Shown: positions 24,689-32,891 of the stretch, piece after piece
Position numbering within the stretch: position 1 is the stretch's first letter
Layout: each line of letters begins with the position of its first letter
NCBI RefSeq assembly: GCF_030686865.1
Contig: NZ_JAQYUS010000003.1
Location: 186,001 to 250,000 of the forward strand
From: Kaistella sp. SH40-3
GTDB lineage: Bacteria; Bacteroidota; Bacteroidia; Flavobacteriales; Weeksellaceae
Length of the DNA stretch: 64,000 nucleotides
Reading direction: 5' to 3'
Position numbers and translations under genes: made by a program
Notes under the pieces: generated by a model
Database searches by the model: none
The model's input: the letters and a program-made list of their open reading frames with translations, nothing else
What the model was told of the DNA's origin: nothing

Positions 24689-25555
24689 TTAATGAATATG
24701 CTTTTCAGCGTGGTAAGAACTTCTTACCAACGGTGAACTCTCTACATGACGGAACCCTAAACTTCTTGCAAAATCACCGAATTCATTAAATTCTTCTGGA
24801 GTAACGAATTTTTTCACTGGTAAATGTTTCTTCGTTGGTTGTAAATATTGTCCAATTGTGATTACATCTACGTTTGCATTTCTAATATCTTCAATGGTTT
24901 GAAAGACCTCTGCATTTTCCTCACCTAAACCAAGCATTAATCCGGTTTTGGTTCTTTTTTGTCCCGCTTCCTTTAAATAGGATAAAACTTCTAAACTTCT
25001 TTCGTATTTAGCTTGAATTCGAACTTCACGGGTCAGTCGTTTTACCGTTTCCATATTGTGAGAAATAACTTCCGGATGAACTTCTATCAGTCGGTCGATG
25101 TGTTTTGTAATTCCCTGAAAATCCGGAATCAAAGTTTCCATGGTCGTTCCAGGAGAAATACGGCGAACCGCATTTACCGTTTCTGCCCAGAGAATCGATC
25201 CCATATCTTTCAAATCATCTCTATCAACAGAAGTTAAAACGGCGTGTTTAATTTTCATCAATTTAATGGAACGTGCTACTTTTTCCGGTTCATCCCAATT
25301 CACATCGAGTGGCTTTCCTGTTTTCACACCACAAAAACCACAACTTCGGGTACATATATTTCCCAAAATCATAAAGGTTGCTGTTCCTTCGCCCCAACAT
25401 TCGCCCATATTTGGACAACTTCCGCTTTGGCAAATCGTGTTAAGTTTGTATTTATCAACCAAGGTTCTGAGTTCTCGATAGTTCTTTCCGGTCGGAAGTT
25501 TTACGCGAATCCATTTTGGTTTTTGAATTACTGTATCAGTTGGTGTGTTGTTCAT
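24689..25555 (-). CDS. lipA: Lipoyl synthase
   Basis: A 288-residue radical SAM enzyme that inserts two sulfurs into protein-bound octanoyl groups to make lipoate for 2-oxoacid dehydrogenases and the glycine cleavage system. The auxiliary cluster cysteines are C42-x4-C47-x5-C53 (CQSGSCPNMGEC), and the radical SAM cluster is C68-x3-C72-x2-C75 (CTRSCGFC). The C-terminal RSSYHAEK supplies the conserved Ser ligand. Length and motifs fit a complete enzyme. A perfect -7 word lies 16 bases upstream. The dienelactone hydrolase downstream is not functionally related in any known way. Confidence 0.97.
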   Translation of the reverse strand: MNNTPTDTVIQKPKWIRVKLPTGKNYRELRTLVDKYKLNTICQSGSCPNMGECWGEGTATFMILGNICTRSCGFCGVKTGKPLDVNWDEPEKVARSIKLMKIKHAVLTSVDRDDLKDMGSILWAETVNAVRRISPGTTMETLIPDFQGITKHIDRLIEVHPEVISHNMETVKRLTREVRIQAKYERSLEVLSYLKEAGQKRTKTGLMLGLGEENAEVFQTIEDIRNANVDVITIGQYLQPTKKHLPVKKFVTPEEFNEFGDFARSLGFRHVESSPLVRSSYHAEKHIH

Positions 25556-25571
25556 TATTAAAAATAAAAAG

Positions 25572-25579
25572 CAAATTTA
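25572..25579 (-). promoter_or_regulatory. Candidate -7 box of lipA
   Basis: TAAATTTG on the minus strand, a perfect TAnnTTTG match, ending 16 bases before the lipA start at 25555. The -33 TTG is not evident. Confidence 0.4.
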
Positions 25580-25672
25580 CAAATCTTTAGATTGGTTTCC
25601 TACCTTGAGATTGTTGTTCTTTAGAAAAAATTCTGAATCTAAAATATTAATCGTTTTTGTAAAATTGAAATA

Positions 25673-26230
25673 TTAGTCTTCCAATTCTTTGTTTTTCAAT
25701 AATTCAGCGAGAAGTTTTTTGGCTCTCATAATTCTAACCTTTGTATTAGACACGGTGATATTTAATTCTTCGGCAATCTCTTTAATGCTTTTTTCTTCAA
25801 AAAACCGAAGTTGAATAATGTCTTTGTAATTAGAATCTAAACTTTCTATAATGGCTAAAATCTGCTTTTGATCTTCTTCAGAAATAAGCAATTCTTCTGG
25901 AGAAAGTGCCAGGTGATTTTTGAATCCATCGAAATTATCGGTAGAATCTTCATTTTCACGGGATTTTTTTCGCCAATAATCAATAATCGTATTTTGAGCA
26001 ATGGTAAGAATCCAGGTTTTAAACTGAAAGTTAGGATCAAACAAATCTAACTTGGCCAATACTTTGGAAAAAACAGAAACCGTGAGTTCATCGGCAACGT
26101 GTTCGTCCTGAACTTTCTTCATTACAAAACTAAAAACATCAACCCAAAATAAATTAATTAATTGAGTTTGTGCTTTTTGATTTTTATTTTTAGCAAATCC
26201 AATAAGGGTTAAGAGATCTTTACTTTTCAT
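25673..26230 (-). CDS. RNA polymerase sigma factor, ECF family
   Basis: A 185-residue ECF sigma factor. The region 2 part has AQTQLINLFWVDVFSFV and WILTIAQNTIIDYWRKKSR (-7/-10 recognition helices), and region 4 has LDSNYKDIIQLRFFEEKSIK and the helix-turn-helix EIAEELNITVSNTKVRIMRA. No anti-sigma gene adjoins it: downstream is lipA and upstream is the divergent small basic protein gene at 26356. It may therefore be controlled at transcription level or by a distant partner. A perfect -7 box lies directly upstream. Confidence 0.92.
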   Translation of the reverse strand: MKSKDLLTLIGFAKNKNQKAQTQLINLFWVDVFSFVMKKVQDEHVADELTVSVFSKVLAKLDLFDPNFQFKTWILTIAQNTIIDYWRKKSRENEDSTDNFDGFKNHLALSPEELLISEEDQKQILAIIESLDSNYKDIIQLRFFEEKSIKEIAEELNITVSNTKVRIMRAKKLLAELLKNKELED

Positions 26231-26237
26231 GAATTAA

Positions 26238-26245
26238 CAAAGATA
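26238..26245 (-). promoter_or_regulatory. Candidate -7 box of the ECF sigma gene
   Basis: TATCTTTG on the minus strand, a perfect TAnnTTTG match, ending 7 bases before the start at 26230. This would give a very short 5' leader. Confidence 0.4.
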
Positions 26246-26355
26246 AGAATTTGTAGAATTAACTTTAGGTGAATCAGCGATAAATTAGTTTGATAAATTT
26301 ACATTAAAACCTTAACTTGCAGGACTTAAGTTAACGGTATAAAATTAAGATAAAA

Positions 26356-26655
26356 ATGGATAAAGCGAATAAGAAATATAAAAAGCAAGTTCTAAAATCA
26401 TTAGAAGAATTGGCAAAAACAGAACATGTTTTATTAGAAACAATGACCAACTTAATGTTGTTGAAAGAATTAAAAGAGAATAAAATCGAATTCAAAAAAG
26501 GCGATACTTTTTCTTTTGAAGACAACATCTTTGATTACAGCGAAGATAAAAATGTGAGAAGAATTGCTAAACTTCGAAAAAAAATTATGAAAACGATGCA
26601 GAAATTAGTTGACAACAGCGATTTCAAGGATAAAGAAATTGAGTTTTTGGCTTAA
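26356..26655 (+). CDS. Hypothetical small basic helical protein
   Basis: Ninety-nine residues, rich in Lys and Glu and predicted to be almost all helical (KKYKKQVLKSLEELAKTEHV, RRIAKLRKKIMKTMQKLVDN). No family recognised. No signal peptide or membrane segment, so probably cytoplasmic. Codon use resembles neighbouring genes, and it has its own terminator, which supports a real gene. It is divergently placed from the ECF sigma gene with a 125-base shared spacer, so the two could be co-regulated; that is inference from position only. Confidence 0.7.
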   Translation: MDKANKKYKKQVLKSLEELAKTEHVLLETMTNLMLLKELKENKIEFKKGDTFSFEDNIFDYSEDKNVRRIAKLRKKIMKTMQKLVDNSDFKDKEIEFLA

Positions 26656-26674
26656 AATATATTTTCAAAAAGAT

Positions 26675-26706
26675 AACGGTTTCAATTATATTGAAACCGT
26701 TTTTAT
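26675..26706 (+). terminator. Bidirectional terminator
   Basis: Twelve-base-pair stem AACGGTTTCAAT / ATTGAAACCGTT plus a T-run, between convergent genes ending at 26655 and 26707. Confidence 0.9.
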
Positions 26707-28101
26707 TTACTTCGTATAAGATGGAAGCATAGGATTGCTTATCACTGAACATTTCCGTGCGACAACTTCAGACTGCGCAACGTTATTGGTGAGGTCTGTG
26801 TCAGTAATTTCAGTAGTACTAACGGAAGATTTGCTAAACAATTTCTTATTCGTTTTTAATCCTTTAGAATTATAAAATCCAGTAACCGTGACAATTCCAG
26901 AACTATTTTTAGCAAGCCCTACCTCTCCACTGAATTGGTTGGTAACACTTGTACCAGGAAGGGTAGAATTAATAAATCCGGTAGTGGTGATGCCTGTAAT
27001 TGTAAATTGACTATTTGTTAGTACGGCTTCATTTTCATCTACAATTCTATTTTTAAAATCTATTTTGGTCAATGCAGCTGCAGTATCATTGGTCACTTCC
27101 ATATTGAAAACTACCTGTGTTTTTTTCTCTTTACAAACAAAAGAGGTATTTGCTCTGCTGTCAACGCGGATAAATCCAGGTGTTGTAAGAATCAAATTTC
27201 GTATTTCATGAAGATTAAATCCTCCACCAGTCGAAGCAGCAAATCCCAGTTTAAGAGAAGTTGGAAGTGGATAAGTCGTTCCGCTCATCGTGTAGGAAAT
27301 AATATTAGTAAACAATGTCTGACCTTGCTTTCTCCATCTAATAGTAACAAGATAATCTGCCCCACTTTTGGAAATTTCTACCTGGACTCTTCTATAAAAA
27401 ACTGAATTTGTAGGCCTGGTCGCGGTAGTTGTGTTATAATCAATTTCATCTCTCTTTCTAATTGCGGCATCTCCTCCAGTTCGATCTCCTAAATTTATAC
27501 TTTTTAAAAAAGGGTTCGTAGTACCGGCAGTTGCAGTTGTTGGGCCACGCAATACGACAGCATTTGGGGAATATCCAGGTCCCCCAACTCGCCCTTCACT
27601 AGGGTTGGAAAAATTTCCATATTCGTCAAAACCAATTCCAATATATCCGCCTGACAGACCAGTGGGTGTTGTACCACTATTCGGCGAATACCCTAAAGAT
27701 CCACCGTATCCTCCTAATTTAAAATTAGCTTCTGTAGTAGCACCATCAAAGAGGAAAACCGAGAAGCCATCTGCTCCATCGTATGTAGTATCAGCAATAT
27801 TTCGCCATGTTTTATATTCAAAATCCGCAATAACACCTAATGAAGTCGGAAAACTTTGTTGAACATATAAATAACCCTTTTGATTAGTTTTAGCCTCAGT
27901 TAACCTTAAATAGCCTTGCCCATTAGGATCTGCTCCAGCAGCGGCAGTTAAATAGGCGTTATCACCAATTTTCAATCCTGTTGCATCATTAGTAGCAAAT
28001 GTATTCGTAATGGTAAATTGCGCCTTGGTATTTTGCAACCCTATAACAAATAGGAAAGCAAATAATATTTGTTTTCTGTAATTCATTTTAATGGTGACCA
28101 A
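26707..28101 (-). CDS. Secreted L-type lectin-like protein
   Basis: A 464-residue exported protein. The signal peptide ends at about NTKAQ (residue 28). Residues of about 30-310 resemble bacterial L-type (legume-like) lectin domains: FSVFLFDG, LGGYGGSLGYSP, GYIGIGFDEYGNF, LKLGFAASTGG. The C-terminal 150 residues form a conserved-repeat (DUF11-like) beta domain with FNMEVTNDTAAALTKIDFKN. No T9SS sorting domain is present at the end (PSYTK), which is unusual beside the other surface proteins here. Probably binds glycans at the surface. Only two bases separate it from the upstream secreted-protein gene, so they form one transcript. Confidence 0.75.
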   Translation of the reverse strand: MVTIKMNYRKQILFAFLFVIGLQNTKAQFTITNTFATNDATGLKIGDNAYLTAAAGADPNGQGYLRLTEAKTNQKGYLYVQQSFPTSLGVIADFEYKTWRNIADTTYDGADGFSVFLFDGATTEANFKLGGYGGSLGYSPNSGTTPTGLSGGYIGIGFDEYGNFSNPSEGRVGGPGYSPNAVVLRGPTTATAGTTNPFLKSINLGDRTGGDAAIRKRDEIDYNTTTATRPTNSVFYRRVQVEISKSGADYLVTIRWRKQGQTLFTNIISYTMSGTTYPLPTSLKLGFAASTGGGFNLHEIRNLILTTPGFIRVDSRANTSFVCKEKKTQVVFNMEVTNDTAAALTKIDFKNRIVDENEAVLTNSQFTITGITTTGFINSTLPGTSVTNQFSGEVGLAKNSSGIVTVTGFYNSKGLKTNKKLFSKSSVSTTEITDTDLTNNVAQSEVVARKCSVISNPMLPSYTK

Positions 28102-28103
28102 AA

Positions 28104-28718
28104 TTATTTAACAACGAAAACAATATTCAAGAAAGTACCGTCATTCGCATTGGCTTTTACCGTGTAATTAACAACACCAGCATCGGTAATCGTGACTGGA
28201 CCAAATACAGTTGCATCAAATGAGGTAATATAATATTCAAGATCCGTTCTACCCACTACCGGAATTTTTCCAGAAGCTGAAGTGTTTTTCGCTGCAGGAC
28301 TAGTGAACTGATCATAATACAATTGGTATAGATCTTTACTAAAAGAACCTAATGTTGTCGTATCAAAGTAAACGGATGGCATATAGAAAAACTTCGGCAT
28401 AGAAAGCCCAACCCATTTGGAAATACCACTATTATAATAATAAAAACCAGGAGTAGTTACATTTGAAGTTTTTGTACTGGTAGTAGTAACTGGAGCAGTA
28501 GCATAGACCACAGTTGAATTTTGATCTGCTGTATATAGTGCATCTTTCGCTTTTAACTCATCACCTGTCAAGCGCGGAGTAATTAAACCATCAGGTTGTG
28601 TAGTAATTGCAGATTTTGTAATGTGAAGATTGGCTTTTGGACTTTCGTTATTGATTCCAACTTGGCCATACATTAAACTCGTTCCGAATAATGCGAAAAG
28701 GATAATTTCTTTTGTCAA
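28104..28718 (-). CDS. Secreted adhesin-like protein of unknown function
   Basis: About 204 residues with a signal peptide (TKEIILFALFGTSLMYGQ) and then VGINNESPKANLHI, the stretch that opens many Chryseobacterium surface proteins and phage-fibre-like adhesins. A C-terminal beta domain follows (FGPVTITDAGVVNYTVKANA). No ATG is in frame, and the candidates are TTG at 28748 and TTG at 28718. A perfect -7 box at 28738-28745 lies between them, so 28718 is preferred. It is two bases from the lectin-like gene and co-transcribed with it, suggesting the two work together at the surface. Confidence 0.65.
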   Translation of the reverse strand: MTKEIILFALFGTSLMYGQVGINNESPKANLHITKSAITTQPDGLITPRLTGDELKAKDALYTADQNSTVVYATAPVTTTSTKTSNVTTPGFYYYNSGISKWVGLSMPKFFYMPSVYFDTTTLGSFSKDLYQLYYDQFTSPAAKNTSASGKIPVVGRTDLEYYITSFDATVFGPVTITDAGVVNYTVKANANDGTFLNIVFVVK

Positions 28719-28737
28719 TTTAATAATTTTTAATGAG

Positions 28738-28745
28738 CAAAAATA
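28738..28745 (-). promoter_or_regulatory. Candidate -7 box that decides the start of the adhesin-like gene
   Basis: TATTTTTG on the minus strand, a perfect TAnnTTTG match, 19 bases before the TTG at 28718. It excludes the in-frame TTG at 28748 as a start. Confidence 0.45.
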
Positions 28746-28900
28746 CAAATTACTTTTAAAAGAAATTATATCCTTGACATTAAAAATAATAATTAAATAT
28801 TATAAATTTAATTATTATTTAATTTATAAAAAACTACTCCAATCTGAAAAATTTAAAGATAAATTTCAGGATTTTATCTGAAAAGAAAAAAAAATTCAAA

Positions 28901-29314
28901 CTAGTACGGAAATCCACTAAAATAGGTTATCCCGTAATAGGCGCCCCAACCTGCAATTAAAATGATGATTACCCACATCCAAACGGGAACAGTTTGTGGA
29001 GTTTCACTTCCTTCTATTACGAAACTTTTTTGATTTCCCTTGTCATAAGCATTAATCATCAGGGGAAGAATACCATCGACAATATCATCGTCTTTTAAAC
29101 CTTCCACACTGATGGATGGTCCATTTTTTACGATGAAATTAATTTTTCTAATCCCTTCCCGACCTGCCGGCGATTTGCTCACAATTTTCAGGACATGCTC
29201 TCCATCGCTAAGTTTTGAGGTATCAAAATCAAATACAATTGGAGTATGTAATTCAGCAAGTGGTTTTATTTCATCGTCGATGAAGAGATATACGGAACTG
29301 CTATCTTTGGTCAT
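28901..29314 (-). CDS. Tail-anchored membrane protein of the cbb3 oxidase operon (Ig-like domain)
   Basis: A 137-residue protein with a beta-rich N-terminal domain (residues 5-75, FIDDEIKPLAELHTPIVFDF then GEHVLKIVSKSPAGREGI, like a bacterial Ig-like fold). A second short segment follows (VEGLKDDDIVDGILPLMINA), and one C-terminal membrane helix (VPVWMWVIIILIAGWGAYYG) ends in FSGFPY. There is no signal peptide, so the helix would place the N-terminal part in either compartment. It is the last gene of the oxidase operon, 19 bases after the small Cys-pair protein. No named family recognised. A role in oxidase assembly or stability is inferred from position only. Confidence 0.65.
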   Translation of the reverse strand: MTKDSSSVYLFIDDEIKPLAELHTPIVFDFDTSKLSDGEHVLKIVSKSPAGREGIRKINFIVKNGPSISVEGLKDDDIVDGILPLMINAYDKGNQKSFVIEGSETPQTVPVWMWVIIILIAGWGAYYGITYFSGFPY

Positions 29315-29333
29315 CTTTTAATTTTTTACGGTA

Positions 29334-29600
29334 TTAATTTAAAATAGAATTCTTAATATGGTTTCGGTCTTTTTCCCCAGGTTTTACCAAAAACTTTAAA
29401 GAATAAATAAAAGTTAAGATGGTAATTACTGCGATAACGGCAACAATAATCCAGTCGAAATCTCCACGTGGTCCAACACCATGGGTAAAATCTCTGGTAA
29501 CTTTTGGTTGTTGTAGTTTACAGGCATCGCAGGCGAAGGCAAAATTGACTACTAACAAAAAAAAGAAGATTGCGGTATTTTTAATTGTTTTCATAATCAT
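29334..29600 (-). CDS. Small exported/membrane protein with CDACK motif in the cbb3 oxidase operon
   Basis: Eighty-eight residues: N-terminal hydrophobic signal or anchor (TAIFFFLLVVNFAFA), then CDACK with two cysteines spaced as a C-x-x-C pair, a short periplasmic loop (GVGPRGDFDW), and a second membrane helix (IIVAVIAVITILTFIYSLKF). The Cys pair facing the periplasm could bind metal (for example copper) or haem or act in redox chemistry; without a His it is not a standard CxxCH haem site. It lies between the CcoO/cytochrome c gene (39 bases) and the Ig-like gene (19 bases). It may be a CcoQ/CcoH-like helper; this is inference. Confidence 0.7.
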   Translation of the reverse strand: MIMKTIKNTAIFFFLLVVNFAFACDACKLQQPKVTRDFTHGVGPRGDFDWIIVAVIAVITILTFIYSLKFLVKPGEKDRNHIKNSILN

Positions 29601-29639
29601 TAAATATTTTTGTTAATGTTGAATTACTGATTATATAAT

Positions 29640-30632
29640 TTATTTCATTTGATCCATCACTGCTTTCACTTGTTCCAAAGTCACTGGTTTCGCATTATTA
29701 CCCCAAGATGATCTTTCATGATTCATAATTGCAGTAACCATTTCCGGTGTAAAGTTGGCATTTTTACCAACTGCAGGCATTGGTCCATATCCTGGTCGAC
29801 CAGTATAACCAGTCATAATAATATTCACATAAACTGCAATGTCATCACCTCCTACAATCGGACTTCCCTTCAATGGAGGAAATGCTCCAGGTAAACCTTC
29901 ACCATTGGCTTGGTGACAACTTGCGCAGTTCGCAGTAAACAGTTCACCACCATCTGGCAAAGCATCTGCGCCACCACCCGCTGCAGTTTTCTTCACTTCT
30001 TTCTTATAAAGGAATTCTTGAGGTTTTACTCCTTCTGGTAATTTTGTTTGTTTCAAACTTTGTAAATAAGCCACCAGTTGCAATGCTTTTTTAGTGGCTA
30101 CAATTTTTTTAAATTTATTTCTCAAAAATTCTGCGGGAACTTTTACTTCCACGTCCCCTTTATCTAAATAATCTTTCTCCACAAAAAGGAAAGAAAAAGA
30201 AGGCATTATTGATTCTTTGACCACTGCTCTTGGTTGATACAAGTGGAGCAATTGCCAATCACTACTCGGTTGTCTCTCGCCGATTGCAGTTAAGTCTGGA
30301 CCTGTTCTTTCTGAACCTAATAAATTTGCAGTGTTTCGCCAAACGTCGGTTCTGTGGTTGCCGGCATAATCTGCAGGGATACTTGGTCTGCTTCCGAATA
30401 CTTTATCCATTTCCACTTCCCGAACCTGTTGCGTATGACAGGCGATACAACCATTTTCTATATAAATGGCCTTACCTGCAAGTTCATCTTTTGTTAAAGG
30501 TTTTGCATCAGGAAGAGGTTTATAAATTTGTTGATTGGTAAAAGCAGGCAATATGGCAATCTGTAACGTTAGAAACAGAAAAAACAGTAATGCTGACCAA
30601 AACAAAGTTTTATGATTATTTAAAAATTCCAT
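29640..30632 (-). CDS. ccoO: cbb3-type oxidase mono-haem subunit CcoO fused to a cytochrome c domain
   Basis: A 330-residue membrane-anchored cytochrome. One N-terminal helix (residues 9-31) is followed by a CcoO domain with haem site C62-IAC-H66 and the family stretch QVREVEMDKVFGSRPSIPAD, GPDLTAIGERQ. After a short linker (KKTAAGGGADALP, about 215-227) comes a second cytochrome c domain with C236-ASC-H240 and likely Met ligand in GPMPAVG. It passes electrons from periplasmic donors to CcoN. In classic systems the second part is a separate two-haem CcoP; here one protein carries two haems in all. Nine bases downstream of ccoN. Confidence 0.9.
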   Translation of the reverse strand: MEFLNNHKTLFWSALLFFLFLTLQIAILPAFTNQQIYKPLPDAKPLTKDELAGKAIYIENGCIACHTQQVREVEMDKVFGSRPSIPADYAGNHRTDVWRNTANLLGSERTGPDLTAIGERQPSSDWQLLHLYQPRAVVKESIMPSFSFLFVEKDYLDKGDVEVKVPAEFLRNKFKKIVATKKALQLVAYLQSLKQTKLPEGVKPQEFLYKKEVKKTAAGGGADALPDGGELFTANCASCHQANGEGLPGAFPPLKGSPIVGGDDIAVYVNIIMTGYTGRPGYGPMPAVGKNANFTPEMVTAIMNHERSSWGNNAKPVTLEQVKAVMDQMK

Positions 30633-30641
30633 TATTCCAAT

Positions 30642-32393
30642 TTATTTTGTAGGGATGAATTCTGTATTTTTTAATTGTCTTTTGGCTTCTAAAATTTCTG
30701 CAGGCGTTGTAGGAATAATCACATGTGGTTTTTTATTGATCATTTTGTAGAAATTATAAGCGAACACAAAGTGTGAAATCCACATCATTGTTCCACCAAT
30801 GGCACGCCACAGCCAGTAAGGAGCCATTAAAACTACGCTTTGAATAAATGGTTTACTATCCATCCAAAGCAATCCTTTTTCCGTAGAACCAATCATTAAT
30901 GAAACGGTATAAAACATCAATCCAATTAACGCTAACCAAAAGTGAAGACCCACTGAAATTTTTGGTGGTTCTTTTCCGGTAAGTCTTGGAACCAAAGTGT
31001 AAATAAAACCCCACAGCATGAAAGTGATAATTCCATACATGGTTAAATGGGAGTGAGCAACCGTGAAATCGGTAAAGTGCCAAATGAGATTCGTAAATCG
31101 AAATGCTTCTACCGTTCCCTGCATTGAGCCCGTGAAGTAGAAAACTATTCCGATGAGATAAAATGGAAGCGTATATGAACTTTTAACCTGATACCAAGCA
31201 CCATTAAATGTAAGTAAAAAGTTAGCTGTTCCTGCAACAACAGGGATTACCATACCCACACTGGCAACAATTGCAACGGTTTGCATCCACCAAGGAATTG
31301 CGCTGAATATAAAGTGGTGACTTCCAATTAAGGTGTAGAATAAAATTTGAGTCCAAAATGCCAAGATTCCTAAACTGTAAGAATAGATGGGTTTGTTTAA
31401 CTGTTGCGGAAGGAAATAATACATTAATCCCAAACATAAAAACATAAACCACATGCCTACCCCTTGGTGCATATAATACCCCTGAATAATAGTTTCTGCA
31501 AGTCCATCCTGCCAAAATGGAAGATATGCAACCACCAAGATAACAATCACATACATTACGGCAGCGATGATATACCAGTTCGAAACATAGATTTCTTTGG
31601 TTGTCCGATTTGCCACGGTCATCAAGAAATTATAAAGGGTCAAAATGATTGCTATGGCAAAGAGCGCCATAATTGGCCAGATATATTCTCGGTATTCACC
31701 ACCACCATTATTAATTCCAGCCATTAATGAAATGGTTCCCAGCAAAACTGCAGCATTCATAAGGATTAACGAATAATAGCCGATTTTGAGACTGTGAATC
31801 CCAACATTACTTACTCTCGGAATTACATAATATGACAATCCAACCATTGCAAAAGAAGCCCAGCCCCAAAATACCATATTGGTATGTACAGGACGAAGCC
31901 GCCCAAAATTTAACCAACTTACATGATCGGCATCTGGCGCAACAAATTTAATTCCCAAGTACTCTCCAACCGTGGTTCCGAACAGCAACCAAAAAATAGA
32001 GAATCCGATAAAATATAAAATTAATTTTGCGAGTTCAGGTGAAACATATTTTTGAGGAACAAAACTTTTCTTGTGAGGTATTACCCGAAGTTCTTCGATA
32101 GAATTAATATTGTGAATAATTCCTTTCTCATCTGAAGGCGGTAATTCACCAGACAATGCATTGTGAGGAAGTTGATAATCATCTTCTTTTTTCTTTTTTT
32201 CGTAAACCGCGAGTTCTTCTGGAGAGAGCCTTTCAATCTTTTTTCGGAATTCTAAAAGTTTACGTTGGTTTTTTAAGTCTTTGTACGTTCCATAAGTCTT
32301 CACAATAGCAATGACTAAACCAGCAAGCACTGGTATTAAAATGAGAAGTACCGTAATCTGAATACCCGATTCCCCAAATAGTGAATTATTCAT
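30642..32393 (-). CDS. ccoN: cbb3-type cytochrome c oxidase catalytic subunit CcoN, with N-terminal extension
   Basis: A 583-residue haem-copper oxidase subunit that reduces O2 at low oxygen and pumps protons. Conserved sites: HTNMVFWGW (haem ligand His), GYYMHQGVGM and SHHFIFSAIPWW (CuB ligands), and AHSHLTMYG (haem b ligands). The Tyr in LFYTLIGSHH aligns with the cross-linked Tyr of cbb3 enzymes, supporting oxygen rather than NO as substrate. Residues 1-120 are an extra part: one helix, then a charged segment (KKIERLSPEELAVYEKKKKE). No ccoP, ccoG, ccoH, ccoI or ccoS is in the window. An Rrf2-type operator candidate lies just upstream. Confidence 0.92.
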   Translation of the reverse strand: MNNSLFGESGIQITVLLILIPVLAGLVIAIVKTYGTYKDLKNQRKLLEFRKKIERLSPEELAVYEKKKKEDDYQLPHNALSGELPPSDEKGIIHNINSIEELRVIPHKKSFVPQKYVSPELAKLILYFIGFSIFWLLFGTTVGEYLGIKFVAPDADHVSWLNFGRLRPVHTNMVFWGWASFAMVGLSYYVIPRVSNVGIHSLKIGYYSLILMNAAVLLGTISLMAGINNGGGEYREYIWPIMALFAIAIILTLYNFLMTVANRTTKEIYVSNWYIIAAVMYVIVILVVAYLPFWQDGLAETIIQGYYMHQGVGMWFMFLCLGLMYYFLPQQLNKPIYSYSLGILAFWTQILFYTLIGSHHFIFSAIPWWMQTVAIVASVGMVIPVVAGTANFLLTFNGAWYQVKSSYTLPFYLIGIVFYFTGSMQGTVEAFRFTNLIWHFTDFTVAHSHLTMYGIITFMLWGFIYTLVPRLTGKEPPKISVGLHFWLALIGLMFYTVSLMIGSTEKGLLWMDSKPFIQSVVLMAPYWLWRAIGGTMMWISHFVFAYNFYKMINKKPHVIIPTTPAEILEAKRQLKNTEFIPTK

Positions 32394-32401
32394 ATAGAAA
32401 T

Positions 32402-32427
32402 ATTAAAAGATAAAATTGTCCTTTATT
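32402..32427 (-). promoter_or_regulatory. Candidate Rrf2 operator at the ccoN promoter
   Basis: ATTAAAAGAT-N6-GTCCTTTATT, an imperfect inverted repeat sharing 18 of 20 arm bases and the same 6-base spacing with the site at 32911-32936. It starts 8 bases before the ccoN start codon and overlaps TATCTTTT, a near-consensus -7 box (complement of 32405-32412). Binding here would block the oxidase promoter. Confidence 0.6.
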
Positions 32428-32440
32428 GTAGTAAAAAAAA

Positions 32441-32875
32441 CTAGCGCTTTAAAAACGTAATCCCATCGGAGACTTCTTCAGCCAAAGATTTCAGCGTAGC
32501 CCTCTGTAAGGTTTCCCTCATCTCGTCCCGAATTTTCACAAAACTGAAATGCATCGGACAAGGTTTTTGTCCATCACATCTTCTGAGACCTAACGTACAG
32601 TTTTCAAAAATACCATCACCATCCATTGCTAATACAATATTTAGGAGTGATACTGAATGTAAATGATCATCTGTTATAAAAAACCCACCATTCGGACCTT
32701 TAATAGAAGACAGCACTTCGGTTCGGGTTAATTTCTGTAATATCTTCGCCATAAATGCGGGCGGGGAATCGGTATGTTTTGCTACTTCTATTAAACTTAC
32801 TTTCTCATTTTTAAGAGAATGCTTGGCAACATAAATCGCTGCACGAATACCATATTCACATGACTTTGAAAACAT
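32441..32875 (-). CDS. Rrf2 family Fe-S transcriptional regulator
   Basis: A 144-residue winged-helix regulator of the Rrf2 family (IscR/NsrR/RsrR relatives). The DNA-binding part (residues 1-65) has KSCEYGIRAAIYVAKHS, VAKHTDSPPAFMAKILQKL and IKGPNGGFF. The cluster loop has Cys93, Cys100 and Cys106 (C-x6-C-x5-C), consistent with a [2Fe-2S] or [4Fe-4S] sensor of NO, iron or redox state. It sits 47 bases upstream of ccoN in the same direction. Its own promoter and the ccoN promoter carry the same inverted repeat, so it probably controls both itself and the oxidase operon. Confidence 0.92.
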   Translation of the reverse strand: MFSKSCEYGIRAAIYVAKHSLKNEKVSLIEVAKHTDSPPAFMAKILQKLTRTEVLSSIKGPNGGFFITDDHLHSVSLLNIVLAMDGDGIFENCTLGLRRCDGQKPCPMHFSFVKIRDEMRETLQRATLKSLAEEVSDGITFLKR

Positions 32876-32891
32876 ATTTTTATAACTAGAA

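Noticed and set aside
25140..25561. Overlapping plus-strand open frames of about 105-113 codons opposite lipA
   Set aside because: They are antisense shadows of a well-conserved gene, with no family resemblance or start signals.
30642..32393. Nitric oxide reductase instead of oxidase
   Set aside because: The NsrR-like regulator made this worth testing, but the Tyr two turns before SHH aligns with the cross-linked Tyr of oxygen-reducing cbb3 enzymes, and the partner is a CcoO, not NorC.
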